Positions 38,962 to 47,772 of a DNA stretch of 64,000 nucleotides are shown one piece after another. A program made the position numbers and the translations under genes. The DNA comes from Desulfonauticus sp. (GTDB lineage Bacteria; Desulfobacterota; Desulfovibrionia; Desulfovibrionales; Desulfonatronovibrionaceae). The stretch is taken from positions 62,001-126,000 of the forward strand of contig JAUZRP010000038.1 in NCBI GenBank assembly GCA_030950395.1, given 5' to 3'. Below the pieces are notes generated by a model, which worked only from the letters and a program-made list of their open reading frames with translations, did no database searches and was not told the origin of the DNA. Numbering within the stretch: the first letter of the stretch is position 1; the number at the start of each line of letters is the position of its first letter.

Positions 38962-41610
38962 TTAACCTATGGCCCAATTACCAATTATTTGTTTTAATTT
39001 TTTTATAGCCAGATCTATTTTTTCTCCTTTTGGGCCGCCTGCCTGGGCCAAATCTGGCCTACCGCCTCCACCACCTCCTATTTCTTTGGCCACGTCTTTA
39101 ATAAGAGCTGGGGCAGTAAATCTGGAGTGCAGATCTTTAGACACAGCCAAAAGCAACAAGGCTTTACCTTGATATTGGCTTGCTAATAAAATTACTCCTG
39201 AATTCAGTTTGGAACGCAATTTATCCATAACTGAACGCAGCGTATCTATATTACCGTCTATTTTCACTGCCAAGACATTGATGCCATTTATGTTTTCAGT
39301 CTGAGCCAATAATTCTTCTACCTGAGCTGTAGCAAGCTTTTGTTGTAATTGTTTATTTTCTTTAAGTAGTCTTTTTTGTTCTTTAATCAACGCTTCTACT
39401 TTTTTTAGAATTTGTTCCCTTGAAGTTTCCAATAAATGGGTGAGTCGAGATAAATTGTTCCTCTCTTTTTGCACCAACAAATAAGCCTTGTGTCCAGTAA
39501 TGGCTTCTATTCTTCTTACTCCAGCACCCACGGCTTCTTCGCCTGTGATTAAAAACAGACCTAATTGGGAAGTATGACCTACGTGAGTTCCTCCGCAAAG
39601 CTCTAAGGAAAAGTCTTCTATTTGCACCACTCTCACTTGCTGGTCATATTTTTCTCCAAACAAAGCCATAGCCCCCATTTGCACGGCCCTTTCGTAATCT
39701 GTTTCAAAGGTTTTTACTTCCAAATCAGCTAAAATTATTCTATTTACCTCTTGCTCTACAGCCTGTATTTCTTCTGGAGTTAACCCCTGAATGTGCGTAA
39801 AATCAAAACGTAATCTGTCTGCTTCTACCAGAGAACCAGCTTGCTTTACATGTTCGCCCAAAACTTTGCGTAGGACCGCGTGTAAAAGATGAGTAGCTGT
39901 ATGATTTCTAGCCGTGGCCAGGCGTTTTTCTGACTGCACTTGTAAAGTTACTTGATCTTCCAGGTAAAACGTGCCCTTTAACACTTCTACTTGGTGAACG
40001 ATTAAATTTTTATTTGGCTTAAGAGTAGTGACAACTTTTGCACGTGATGCCTCGTTGTAAATAAGACCTTGATCTCCTTTTTGACCACCGCTTTCTCCGT
40101 AGAAAGGAGTTTTATTGGTTATTATAAAACCGCGCTCACCTACAGCCAAACTATCTAATTTCTGGCCGTTTTCGTCTAATAAATAAACAATTTTCCCCTC
40201 ATCTTGGAGGGTATGATAGCCTGTAAACTCGGAGTGTATGTGGCTTGCTAAAAGTTCGTCAAATTGACCTGACAAGTGTGTCCCTTCACTTCCTTTCCAG
40301 GCAGCCTTGGCCCTTTGTTTTTGTTCTTGCATGCGTTGGTTAAAAGCGTTTTCATCTACGGTGAGGCCTTTTTGCTGAACTATGTCGTTGATGATATCCA
40401 GAGGAAAACCATAAGTATCGTATAGTTTAAAAGCAATTTCTCCAGAAAACACTTTTTGTCCCTGTTTTTTCATCTGAGCCAAGTGATCTTCAAGAAGACT
40501 TAGTCCCTTATCCAGAGTCTGGGCAAAACGTTCTTCTTCTTTTAAGACTACTTCTTTAGCAAAATTTTCATTAGATTTTAATTCTGGATAGGCCTCACCC
40601 ATTTCTTCTTTAACTTTAGATAACATCTGATACAAAAAAGGCTCATAAAAATTTAAAACCCTGCCAAACCTAAAAGCTCGTCTAATTAATCTACGCAAGA
40701 CATACCCTCTTCCTTCGTTAGAAGGCAAAATTCCATCAGCTATCATAAAGGACATGGCTCGCAAGTGATCCGCAATAACTCTAAGAGCTGTATCAATATT
40801 TTCATTTTGACGATATGTTACTTTTGCTTGTTCACACAAATTGTTAATGAGGCCTGCAAATAGATCTGTATCAAAATTAGAATACACTCCCTGACAAACA
40901 GCAGCAATACGCTCCAGCCCCATACCTGTATCAATACTTGGCCTTGGTAAAAGAGTTAAATTGCCGTTTTCGTCTCTGTTGTATTGCATAAATACCAAAT
41001 TCCAGATTTCTAAATACCGGTCACAATCACATTGTCCTATGCCGCAATTTTCTCCGCAGGCCAGATCCTCTCCTTGATCGTAGAGAATTTCTGAGCAAGG
41101 GCCGCAGGGTCCAGTATCGCCCATGGACCAAAAATTGTCCTTTTCCCCTAAACGAAAAATCTTTTCTTCTGCAACTCCAGCTACCTTTTGCCACAAAGAC
41201 ATGGCTTCGTCATCGTCTTTATAGACAGTAATGTAAAGTCTGGCTGGGTTCAGATCTAGTTCTTTGGTTAAAAATTCCCACGCAAATTTAATCGCCTCTT
41301 GTTTAAAGTAATCTCCAAAAGAAAAGTTCCCCAGCATTTCAAAAAAAGTATGGTGACGCGCCGTACGTCCTACATTTTCTAGGTCGTTGTGTTTGCCACC
41401 TACCCGCAAACACTTTTGGGCTGAGGTTGCTCGTGTATAACTTCTTTTTTCCTGTCCCAAGAAAACTTTTTTAAACTGCACCATCCCCGCATTCGTAAAA
41501 AGTAATGTGGGATCGTCTTTAGGGATAAGAGGGGAACTGGGCACTATGGTGTGCCCATTTTGGGCAAAGTAATTCAAGAATTTGCTTCTTATCTCTTTTG
41601 CTGTTAGCAT
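38962..41610 (-). CDS. alaS: Alanyl-tRNA synthetase
   Basis: 882-aa class II synthetase of normal length. Catalytic N-terminus (RSKFLNYFAQNGH, LFTNAGMVQFK), editing domain with HTATHLLHAVL near 569 and CGGTHVGHTSQLG near 669, and C-Ala domain with the glycine-rich GGGGGGRPDLAQAGG near 850. Start codon abuts recA's stop. Operon partner of recA, an arrangement found in many proteobacteria. Confidence 0.98.
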   Translation of the reverse strand: MLTAKEIRSKFLNYFAQNGHTIVPSSPLIPKDDPTLLFTNAGMVQFKKVFLGQEKRSYTRATSAQKCLRVGGKHNDLENVGRTARHHTFFEMLGNFSFGDYFKQEAIKFAWEFLTKELDLNPARLYITVYKDDDEAMSLWQKVAGVAEEKIFRLGEKDNFWSMGDTGPCGPCSEILYDQGEDLACGENCGIGQCDCDRYLEIWNLVFMQYNRDENGNLTLLPRPSIDTGMGLERIAAVCQGVYSNFDTDLFAGLINNLCEQAKVTYRQNENIDTALRVIADHLRAMSFMIADGILPSNEGRGYVLRRLIRRAFRFGRVLNFYEPFLYQMLSKVKEEMGEAYPELKSNENFAKEVVLKEEERFAQTLDKGLSLLEDHLAQMKKQGQKVFSGEIAFKLYDTYGFPLDIINDIVQQKGLTVDENAFNQRMQEQKQRAKAAWKGSEGTHLSGQFDELLASHIHSEFTGYHTLQDEGKIVYLLDENGQKLDSLAVGERGFIITNKTPFYGESGGQKGDQGLIYNEASRAKVVTTLKPNKNLIVHQVEVLKGTFYLEDQVTLQVQSEKRLATARNHTATHLLHAVLRKVLGEHVKQAGSLVEADRLRFDFTHIQGLTPEEIQAVEQEVNRIILADLEVKTFETDYERAVQMGAMALFGEKYDQQVRVVQIEDFSLELCGGTHVGHTSQLGLFLITGEEAVGAGVRRIEAITGHKAYLLVQKERNNLSRLTHLLETSREQILKKVEALIKEQKRLLKENKQLQQKLATAQVEELLAQTENINGINVLAVKIDGNIDTLRSVMDKLRSKLNSGVILLASQYQGKALLLLAVSKDLHSRFTAPALIKDVAKEIGGGGGGRPDLAQAGGPKGEKIDLAIKKLKQIIGNWAIG

Positions 41611-42665
41611 TACTTCTCCTTTATCTGCTCTGGATTATTTTCGTTGGTTTCTTCAGTAAAACCAAGTTTCTTTAAAATTTCCTGTTCAATAGCCTGAGCT
41701 AATTCTTTATTTTCTAAAAGAAGAGAACGCACATTTTCCTTGCCCTGTCCAAGTCTTTCATCTTTAAAGGCATACCAGGACCCACTCTTTTCCACCACTC
41801 CCAGTTTAACTCCCAGATCGATCAACTCGCCTTCTCTGGATATGCCTCTACCGTATAAAATATCAAATTCGGCTTCTTTAAAAGGAGGAGCTACTTTGTT
41901 TTTAACTACCTTTACCCTTACCCTATTCCCGTAAACTTCGTCTTTATCTTTAAGAGTTTGAATTTTGCGAATGTCCATTCGGATAGAGGAATAAAATTTT
42001 AAGGCATTACCACCCGTGGTGGTTTCTGGGCTGCCATAGCCCATCATGCCGATTTTCATCCTGATTTGATTGATAAAAATAATGGCTGTGCGGGATTTAT
42101 GAATGGTGCCAGTTAATTTACGCATAGCATGCGACATAAGCCGGGCCTGACTACCAACCTGGGTTTCTCCCATGTTTCCTTCCAACTCTGCCTGAGGGAT
42201 AAGAGCAGCCACTGAATCTACTACTACCACGTCCACACTGCCAGAACGCACTAAGAGGTCGGCTATTTCTAAGGCTTGTTCTCCATAATCTGGCTGGGAG
42301 ATTAAAAGTTCTTCTGTTTGCACGCCCAATTTTTTAGCGTATTCCACGTCTAGAGCATGCTCTGCATCTATAAAGGCTGCAATGCCTCCCCTTTTCTGGG
42401 CCTCTGCAATAACGTGTAAGGCCAAAGTGGTTTTGCCTGAGGATTCTGGTCCATAGATTTCAGTAACTCTACCTCTTGGAATACCTCCTACGCCAAGTGC
42501 TATGTCCAGACCAATAGAACCTGTGGGAATAGTAGGCACCTTTAAATGAGCATGGTCAGAAAGTTTCATCACTGCTCCCTGACCAAATTTGCGTTCAATA
42601 GTAGTCAAAGCTGTTTCTAAGGCCTCTTTTTTGGCGTCTTGTGGAGAGAGTCCCTTTTTACTCAT
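41610..42665 (-). CDS. recA: Recombinase RecA
   Basis: 351-aa RecA, the strand-exchange ATPase of homologous repair and SOS activator. Walker [13 protein letters not shown] near residues 66-77, Walker [13 protein letters not shown] near 140, MAW-type loops [18 protein letters not shown] and [12 protein letters not shown], all standard. I start at the ATG at 42665 because a GAGGAG ribosome binding site lies directly upstream; a TTG at 42680 would add five residues without one. No SOS box was identified with confidence in the spacer to folE2. Confidence 0.98.
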   Translation of the reverse strand: MSKKGLSPQDAKKEALETALTTIERKFGQGAVMKLSDHAHLKVPTIPTGSIGLDIALGVGGIPRGRVTEIYGPESSGKTTLALHVIAEAQKRGGIAAFIDAEHALDVEYAKKLGVQTEELLISQPDYGEQALEIADLLVRSGSVDVVVVDSVAALIPQAELEGNMGETQVGSQARLMSHAMRKLTGTIHKSRTAIIFINQIRMKIGMMGYGSPETTTGGNALKFYSSIRMDIRKIQTLKDKDEVYGNRVRVKVVKNKVAPPFKEAEFDILYGRGISREGELIDLGVKLGVVEKSGSWYAFKDERLGQGKENVRSLLLENKELAQAIEQEILKKLGFTEETNENNPEQIKEK

Positions 42666-42732
42666 AATTTTACTCCTCAATAATTTTTTCCAATTTATTC
42701 AAAGCAGGCAAATGGCACCAAAAACTCCTTTC

Positions 42733-42774
42733 AAAACACGCCAATTTAAATTTTTGAACTTTTTAGCGTGCAAA
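42733..42774 (-). terminator. Candidate terminator after folE2
   Basis: On the minus strand, 8-bp arms (42763-42770 and 42737-42744, one G-T pair) enclose an AT-rich loop and are followed by TTTTG. It sits 13 bases past the folE2 stop and before recA. The loop is long (18 bases), so the call is tentative. Confidence 0.4.
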
Positions 42775-42783
42775 TTTTGTTTG

Positions 42784-43620
42784 TTACGCACATTGTCCTG
42801 TCTTTGTTAATAATTTTAGACGGGCTTGGTCTGATTCTGGTAACTCACCTTCAATACTAGCATAAGCACTATGGTTGTGAATAGATTCAAAACTTTCTAC
42901 CTCCACTTTATACCAAAGCACATGCTCTAGATGATTTAATTCCTTGGCCACGTTGCGCACTACGTCTTCTACAAACATAGGATTGGAAAAGGCCTGATCT
43001 ATAATTTCTTTCTCATCCGCCCGCTTTATTAGAGGATAGACAGGTGACGATCCAGCCTTCAGTCCAATAGCAATAAGATCTTCTAACCATAAAAATTTTT
43101 TAATCCAGGCAGTTATGGTAATGACAGCTCTTTGGGTATGTGCCCCTTTTTTACTTAAAGCTAGAGAACAAGGACAAACCGTCATTACTGGAATTTTCAC
43201 TTGTAAAATAAAAATTAATTGATCCTCAATTAAGTGGCCTTCTATTTTAGATTCAAAATCCATAGCAAACGTTTGTTTACTGACTGGAGCACACTGCTCT
43301 ATAAAATAAGGGAAAGAAAAACGCACGTGGGCATTTTTGGCATTTAATTTTTTCTGCAAAGAAACTAGCAAATGTCTGACAGTTGTGTAACTTAGTTTTC
43401 TCTCCCAAAGACTCAAGGCTTCTAAAAATCTACTCATGTGCGTGCCTTTAAATTGACTAGGCAAGTCAACGTTTAAGTCTATCTTAGCCACTGTGTATTG
43501 AGAACCTCTGAATTTGTCCAGAATTTCTAAAGGCAAGGTAAGACCTTTTATTCCTACCTGATCAATGTCTAAAGGAATATTTGCAGGACCATTTTGAATG
43601 TCTGCCAGTTGTTTGCTCAT
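42784..43620 (-). CDS. folE2: GTP cyclohydrolase FolE2 (type IB)
   Basis: 278-aa COG1469-type GTP cyclohydrolase, which makes 7,8-dihydroneopterin triphosphate for folate (and in some bacteria queuosine). Seen: DLNVDLPSQFKGTHMSRFLE near 48-67 and the active-site region TVCPCSLALSKKGAHTQRA with C149, C151 and H161. Type IB enzymes use several metals, in contrast to the zinc-dependent FolE. Start overlaps nikR's stop by one base (TAATG). Confidence 0.94.
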   Translation of the reverse strand: MSKQLADIQNGPANIPLDIDQVGIKGLTLPLEILDKFRGSQYTVAKIDLNVDLPSQFKGTHMSRFLEALSLWERKLSYTTVRHLLVSLQKKLNAKNAHVRFSFPYFIEQCAPVSKQTFAMDFESKIEGHLIEDQLIFILQVKIPVMTVCPCSLALSKKGAHTQRAVITITAWIKKFLWLEDLIAIGLKAGSSPVYPLIKRADEKEIIDQAFSNPMFVEDVVRNVAKELNHLEHVLWYKVEVESFESIHNHSAYASIEGELPESDQARLKLLTKTGQCA

Positions 43621-44039
43621 TATAAAAGATCTTCTCCTGTTGTGGTCATAGATAAATGGCCGTGTTTTACTCCTTTGGTAGAGATAATCTTTTCGGCTGT
43701 ATCTTTAATTCGTTTTCCTGTTCCCCGCAAAATAAGAACCTCTAAACAATTATTGTGATCCAGATGGATGTGAAGCGAAGTAATAATCGTATCTAAAGCA
43801 TTATGTTGTATTTCCGTAAGTTTTTGGGACAGATCACTTTGATGATGATCATAAACTATACTCAAAATTCCAATAATTTCTCGATCTGGATCTTCCCATT
43901 CTTTTTGAACCAAAGCATTCCGAATCAGATCCCGAATGGCTTCCGATCTGGTTTGATAACTCTTTTCTTCACAAAGCTGGTCAAACCTTTTTAATAACTC
44001 TGCATCCAAAGATACCCCAAAACGAATAGTTTTGCCCAT
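43620..44039 (-). CDS. nikR: Nickel-responsive regulator NikR
   Basis: 139-aa ribbon-helix-helix/ACT-like regulator. The DNA-binding RHH covers residues about 1-45 ([32 protein letters not shown]). The C-terminal nickel site is intact, with the family's His/Cys ligands in VYDHHQSDL and [13 protein letters not shown] use the ATG at 44039 with an AGGAGG site; the TTG one codon upstream is unlikely. Possible targets, such as nickel transport or hydrogenase genes, are not next to it. Coupling with folE2 is unusual and may be only shared transcription. Confidence 0.94.
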   Translation of the reverse strand: MGKTIRFGVSLDAELLKRFDQLCEEKSYQTRSEAIRDLIRNALVQKEWEDPDREIIGILSIVYDHHQSDLSQKLTEIQHNALDTIITSLHIHLDHNNCLEVLILRGTGKRIKDTAEKIISTKGVKHGHLSMTTTGEDLL

Positions 44040-44120
44040 CAAATATAACCTCCTAAATTTATTGATTTTTAAGCCTTAACTGTTCTCTCCTAAAGAAGTC
44101 ATCAATTGGCAAGCTATTGT

Positions 44121-44756
44121 TTAAGTTGTAATCTCCCAAACCTTTACCAGGGTCTTGCTAGAATTACTGCTTACGCTGATTTTATTTTCTCCAATTTGCT
44201 TTACCTGCCATCCCTGCTGAATAAAATAACTTATGCCCTCTTTAGATACATTCCGCTCTGGATTGCTAAGCCAGATAAAGCCACACGGTTTTAGCACCTG
44301 ATAACAGAAATTCACAATGGGAGCAAAAAATCTTCTTTCATACAAAACATCACTAGCCAGGATAAAATCTACACTCTTAGCTTTTAAGGCAGGACGATTC
44401 CAGTCCATATTGGCAAAACATATATTTGAAACCATATTACTTTGACTATTTACCCTGGCAAAGGACAGAGCTTCCTTTTCCAAATCTATGGCCAATAGTT
44501 TGGCTCCTGCCTCAGCTGCTACCATACTAACTAACCCCAATCCACAACCTAGTTCAAGACCTATTTTTCGTTGAAAACGAGCAGGATTGACGACAATAAG
44601 TTCAGCCAATAGCTTAGCTGCAGGCCACACTTCTAGCCAGTAGGGGATATGGTCTTCGTCTATAGTATCATCCATTTTATCCCAGTAAGTTTCTAAATCT
44701 CCAGGTCTTTTTATGGTCCAAATTTTAGAGTTTATTGCCACATTTAAATAAGGCAT
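44121..44756 (-). CDS. SAM-dependent methyltransferase (METTL/Nnt1-like)
   Basis: 211-aa class I methyltransferase. Motif I LELGCGLGLVSMVAAEAG near residues 67-84, motif II LLAIDLEKEAL and post-motif ILASDVLYERRFFAP near 134. WLEVWPAAKLLAELI upstream of motif I is typical of the methyltransferase_16 (protein-lysine or nicotinamide N-methyltransferase-like) group. Substrate unknown. Its stop lies 80 bases upstream of nikR on the same strand. Confidence 0.8.
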   Translation of the reverse strand: MPYLNVAINSKIWTIKRPGDLETYWDKMDDTIDEDHIPYWLEVWPAAKLLAELIVVNPARFQRKIGLELGCGLGLVSMVAAEAGAKLLAIDLEKEALSFARVNSQSNMVSNICFANMDWNRPALKAKSVDFILASDVLYERRFFAPIVNFCYQVLKPCGFIWLSNPERNVSKEGISYFIQQGWQVKQIGENKISVSSNSSKTLVKVWEITT

Positions 44757-45053
44757 TTTAAAAATACTCCATTTTTTTTCGGACTGGAAAAAATTTTGTT
44801 TTTCTCCCCTCTAAGGTTAATTCTCTGACTAAGTGTTGAAGTTAGCCCTTTAGACTATCAGGAATATCTGTCAGTAAAAAATTATCCATCGCACTTTATT
44901 AAAAACAAATAGCACTTAACTCATACTTCTATTTAATTAGGATAGCCTGAAATTCTCTTAGAGGCAACCATTTTAGCACTTAGTTACAATTTTTTATTGC
45001 TCTTATAAGAAAAAAAGTTTATATTCTAGAAAATTTCGTGAAAAAAGGAGGGT

Positions 45054-45149
45054 ATGGCTATGTTTGGAGGTTTTATATTAGGCCTAGGTCTTATTATGGT
45101 GCTTTTAATTATTATAGAGTTAAAACTTACTGCAGGACAAGATCATTAA
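45054..45149 (+). CDS. 31-codon single-helix membrane protein
   Basis: A very short ORF with an excellent ribosome binding site, AAAAGGAGGG ending 3 bases before the ATG. The product has one strongly hydrophobic helix (residues about 4-21) beginning MAMFGGFILGLGLIM and ending in a short polar tail LKLTAGQDH. Size and shape match known small single-span membrane proteins that accompany larger complexes, but I do not recognise the family. It lies 33 bases upstream of tRNA-Arg and has no adjacent partner gene on its strand. Confidence 0.6.
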   Translation: MAMFGGFILGLGLIMVLLIIIELKLTAGQDH

Positions 45150-45181
45150 ACCATTACGCAACAATTTATTTTAATCCCAAT

Positions 45182-45258
45182 CCGCCCTTAGCTCAGCTGG
45201 ATAGAGCGTCGGACTTCGAATCCGCAGGTCGGGGGTTCAAATCCCTCAGGGCGGGCCA
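45182..45258 (+). tRNA. tRNA-Arg (anticodon TCG)
   Basis: 77-base cloverleaf with encoded CCA. Acceptor arms CCGCCCT/AGGGCGG pair perfectly. D arm GCTC-AGCTGGATA-GAGC and T arm GGGGG-TTCAAAT-CCCTC type are normal. The anticodon loop CTTCGAA gives TCG. Confidence 0.97.
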
Positions 45259-45652
45259 TATTAAGATTAACTATTTATCAACACATCCGGAAGGATACAT
45301 GATTAGTTTTTCCGATCACCTCTAAAATTTAAAATCATCTACTTCTTATCCAGCCTAACATTTAAAAGGGAACATAAAAAAGTGGGGCCTGTTTTCTCGA
45401 ACTTGACCAAGCTTTAGGTAAATCGATTAGCATTGAATGTTAAGTGTTAAGAACTGGAGAAGGGATGAGATTGGAGAAGTTCTAGATGGGGTAGATGTGG
45501 AAGGAGAATTCTGTAAACTGCGATCTGTGAGCACTGAGCACAATGCTTGGAGAGGCAAAACTTATGAGTCGATGGGTTGGTTATTTATAATTTGTCGTTA
45601 GTGAATGGTGGTTGGTCTATAGTCAACAGGTTGTGGATTACAGAGGGACGTT
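45259..45652. other. Intergenic region before the archaeal-type ATPase
   Basis: 394 bases without a gene. The right part (about 45440-45580) is unusually purine-rich on the plus strand, with many GGAGAAG/GGATGAG-like words. A TTAAGTGTTAAGAA string recurs from about 11509. Words like GTTAGTGAATGGTGGTTGG also occur. It looks like decayed or repetitive sequence; no function can be assigned. Confidence 0.45.
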
Positions 45653-46705
45653 ATGTTAATTAGAGAATTTAGAGGAGAAAATTTTATCAATAGAGAAAAA
45701 GAAATAGAGTTTCTTTTAAATTATTTTAAAAAAAATCCCAATAGGGTGCTTTGGATATATGGACCAAAGTCCACAGGCAAGACCACTTTCATAGAATACA
45801 TAGTAGAAAATCATCTCCTAAAAAACAAAGATCATAACGTAAAATACATAAATTTTAGAGGTAAAATGATAGCAAATTACGACAATTTTGTAGATGCTTT
45901 TATAAAACCCAAAGACAGTCCGTTTTTTAAAAACTTAAGTGTTTCAGTAAATTTTCACTTTCTAAAAGTAGATAGCAAACTATACGAAGGCATAAAGAAA
46001 CGAGAATTTGATTTTTTTGAGGCAGTGCAGGAAGAACTTTTTAACTCCAAGAAAAAAAATATTTTAATAATAGATGAGATCCAGACCTTGCAAGATATTT
46101 ACATGAATGGCAATAAAATGATTTTAAATGAATTTTTAAATTTTTGTGTAAGACTTACTAAAGAGACGCATCTATCTCACGTTTTGATTTCAACTTCTAA
46201 CACTATCTTTTTAAACGAGATATACAATAACGCCAAAATGAAAGTGACCAGTGATTTTAAATTAATAGATCATTTGGGCTATGAAGATATAAAGGCGTGG
46301 CTAATTAACAAAAATTTAGGATTTAGAGAAGAAGATATAGATCTTATTTATGACTATTTGGGAGGAAGTGTAGCCCATATAAAAAAATTGCTTGATTTTA
46401 GAAGAGAATACAACTCTCTACAAGAACAATTAGACGAAATGGCAGAAATTGCCAAAAACGAAATCATTTTCGAAAAAAATAACAATTTAAGCAATAAAGA
46501 ATACGACCTCTTTTTACAATTAGCTAAAATAATAATTGAAAATGGCAAATTTATTTTTAATGAAGACGATGAAAAGAGAAGAAAAGAATTAAATAAGATT
46601 ATAAATAAATTTTGTAACGTTGAAATTTTATTTTTTGATCCAATAAAAAATATAGTTACAGCCAATAGCAGAATATACGTGAAGGCATTTGAGAGGATTT
46701 TGTGA
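45653..46705 (+). CDS. Archaeal-type P-loop ATPase (AAA family, ATPase_2-like)
   Basis: 350-aa protein with an N-terminal AAA ATPase domain: FINREKEIEFLLNYF (the 'sensor' lead-in of archaeal ATPases), Walker A GPKSTGKTT at residues 37-45, Walker B NILIIDEIQTL near 136-146 and a sensor-1-like LISTSN near 181. A helical C-terminal region follows. This group is best known from archaea and thermophilic bacteria; function is largely unknown, and some members sit with mobile elements. The gene is very AT-rich, lacks an operon and is followed by dispersed-repeat copy 3, so lateral origin is plausible. Confidence 0.78.
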   Translation: MLIREFRGENFINREKEIEFLLNYFKKNPNRVLWIYGPKSTGKTTFIEYIVENHLLKNKDHNVKYINFRGKMIANYDNFVDAFIKPKDSPFFKNLSVSVNFHFLKVDSKLYEGIKKREFDFFEAVQEELFNSKKKNILIIDEIQTLQDIYMNGNKMILNEFLNFCVRLTKETHLSHVLISTSNTIFLNEIYNNAKMKVTSDFKLIDHLGYEDIKAWLINKNLGFREEDIDLIYDYLGGSVAHIKKLLDFRREYNSLQEQLDEMAEIAKNEIIFEKNNNLSNKEYDLFLQLAKIIIENGKFIFNEDDEKRRKELNKIINKFCNVEILFFDPIKNIVTANSRIYVKAFERIL

Positions 46706-46726
46706 ACGGATAATTTTATTGACGTT

Positions 46727-46844
46727 ACTGCAAAAGCTCAAAATTGGCGTTTTTGATTAAGTTTTTTAATTGTAACCAGCTTAAATTATTGAAAAAACTT
46801 TTTTATTAAATTTCTGTCTAACTGCTTAAACCAATTTTTGCAGT
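46727..46844 (+). repeat. Dispersed intergenic element, copy 3 (with terminal inverted repeats)
   Basis: About 118 bases starting ACTGCAAAA (46727) and ending TTTTTGCAGT (46835-46844), so the ends are inverted copies of each other; an inner AAATTGG/CCAATTT pair extends the symmetry imperfectly. It shares an exact 28-base block (46768-46795) with copy 2 and a near-complete match to copy 1 in reverse. It fills the space between the ATPase and mobB. No ORF and no clear target-site duplication. Confidence 0.78.
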
Positions 46845-46878
46845 TGGATCTTTATTAATATTGTAGGAGGAAAAAGCA

Positions 46879-47595
46879 ATGAAAAAAACATTAAAAGCCT
46901 TTAATTTTGTGGGTTATAAAAAATCTGGCAAGACCTCTTTGATTAAGGCCATAATTCCTATTTTGCAACAGCAAGGAATAAAAGTGGGGGTAGTTAAATT
47001 CTCTCATCAACCTTTTGATCGAGAAGGTACAGACACAAATTTATTTACTCAGTTGGGTTGCAAAGTGCTTGGTTTAAATGAACAAGAAACTTTTTTGATC
47101 TGGCCCCAAAAAAAATATTTGCGAGATCTTTTAGGCCTGCTAGAAGTAGATATAGTCTTAATAGAAGGGGGCAAATCTTTGACCTGGTTGCCTCGCATTA
47201 TCGTTCCTTCTAAGGAACAAGACCTCGTAGAGCTAGATAATGGTCTGGCTATGGCCTATTTTTCTGAGCATACTTTAAACAGCCAGTTGCAACACCTCTC
47301 TACAGCAAAAGAAGTGGCTTCTTTTGTCTGGAAACATGGTTTTACCTTACCAGGCTTAGATTGTGGAGATTGTGGCGCCAGTTGTCTGGATATAGCCAAA
47401 AAAATTATTTACGAACATAAAAGTATAGACTTGTGTAAAAGCCTAACTGATGATGAAATGGAAATTTTTATAAATGGCGAAAGATTGGTTACAAAAAGCT
47501 TTGTCAAAGACTTTATAAAGGGAGCCCTTGTAGGTATGCTTGCTCAATTAAAAGGCTGGAAACCCGGAGAAATAGAAATAAAATTTAAAGTATAA
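46879..47595 (+). CDS. mobB: MobB-like GTPase with C-terminal Cys-rich extension
   Basis: 238-aa protein. Residues 1-140 form a MobB domain with a P-loop GYKKSGKTSLI at 12-22, which assists attachment of GMP to molybdopterin (guanine dinucleotide cofactor for formate dehydrogenases and other Mo/W enzymes). The remaining about 90 residues hold C-x2-C-x3-C (CGDCGASC near 162-169) and another Cys about 15-16 residues later, which could bind an Fe-S cluster or metal. Good AGGAGG site upstream. The partner mobA is not adjacent. The extension is beyond the usual about 170-aa MobB. Confidence 0.85.
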   Translation: MKKTLKAFNFVGYKKSGKTSLIKAIIPILQQQGIKVGVVKFSHQPFDREGTDTNLFTQLGCKVLGLNEQETFLIWPQKKYLRDLLGLLEVDIVLIEGGKSLTWLPRIIVPSKEQDLVELDNGLAMAYFSEHTLNSQLQHLSTAKEVASFVWKHGFTLPGLDCGDCGASCLDIAKKIIYEHKSIDLCKSLTDDEMEIFINGERLVTKSFVKDFIKGALVGMLAQLKGWKPGEIEIKFKV

Positions 47596-47772
47596 AACAT
47601 ACTGGGTTAGTTAAGAGTTACTAGTTTATGATAAGGAAATAACGCTCACGAAATCTCACCTGCATAGAGCCGGCTAATTGCGCAAAGTGGCTTTTTACGC
47701 TCACCCAGCGATCTCTTTAGCCAGAGCATACGCCTATACTAACTCTAATTGCCTTAATCCTGATCTATTTTG

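Noticed and set aside
45038-45325. 95-codon frame overlapping the small membrane ORF and tRNA-Arg
   Set aside because: It runs through the tRNA and has a GTG start with no ribosome binding site; the 31-codon frame is better supported.
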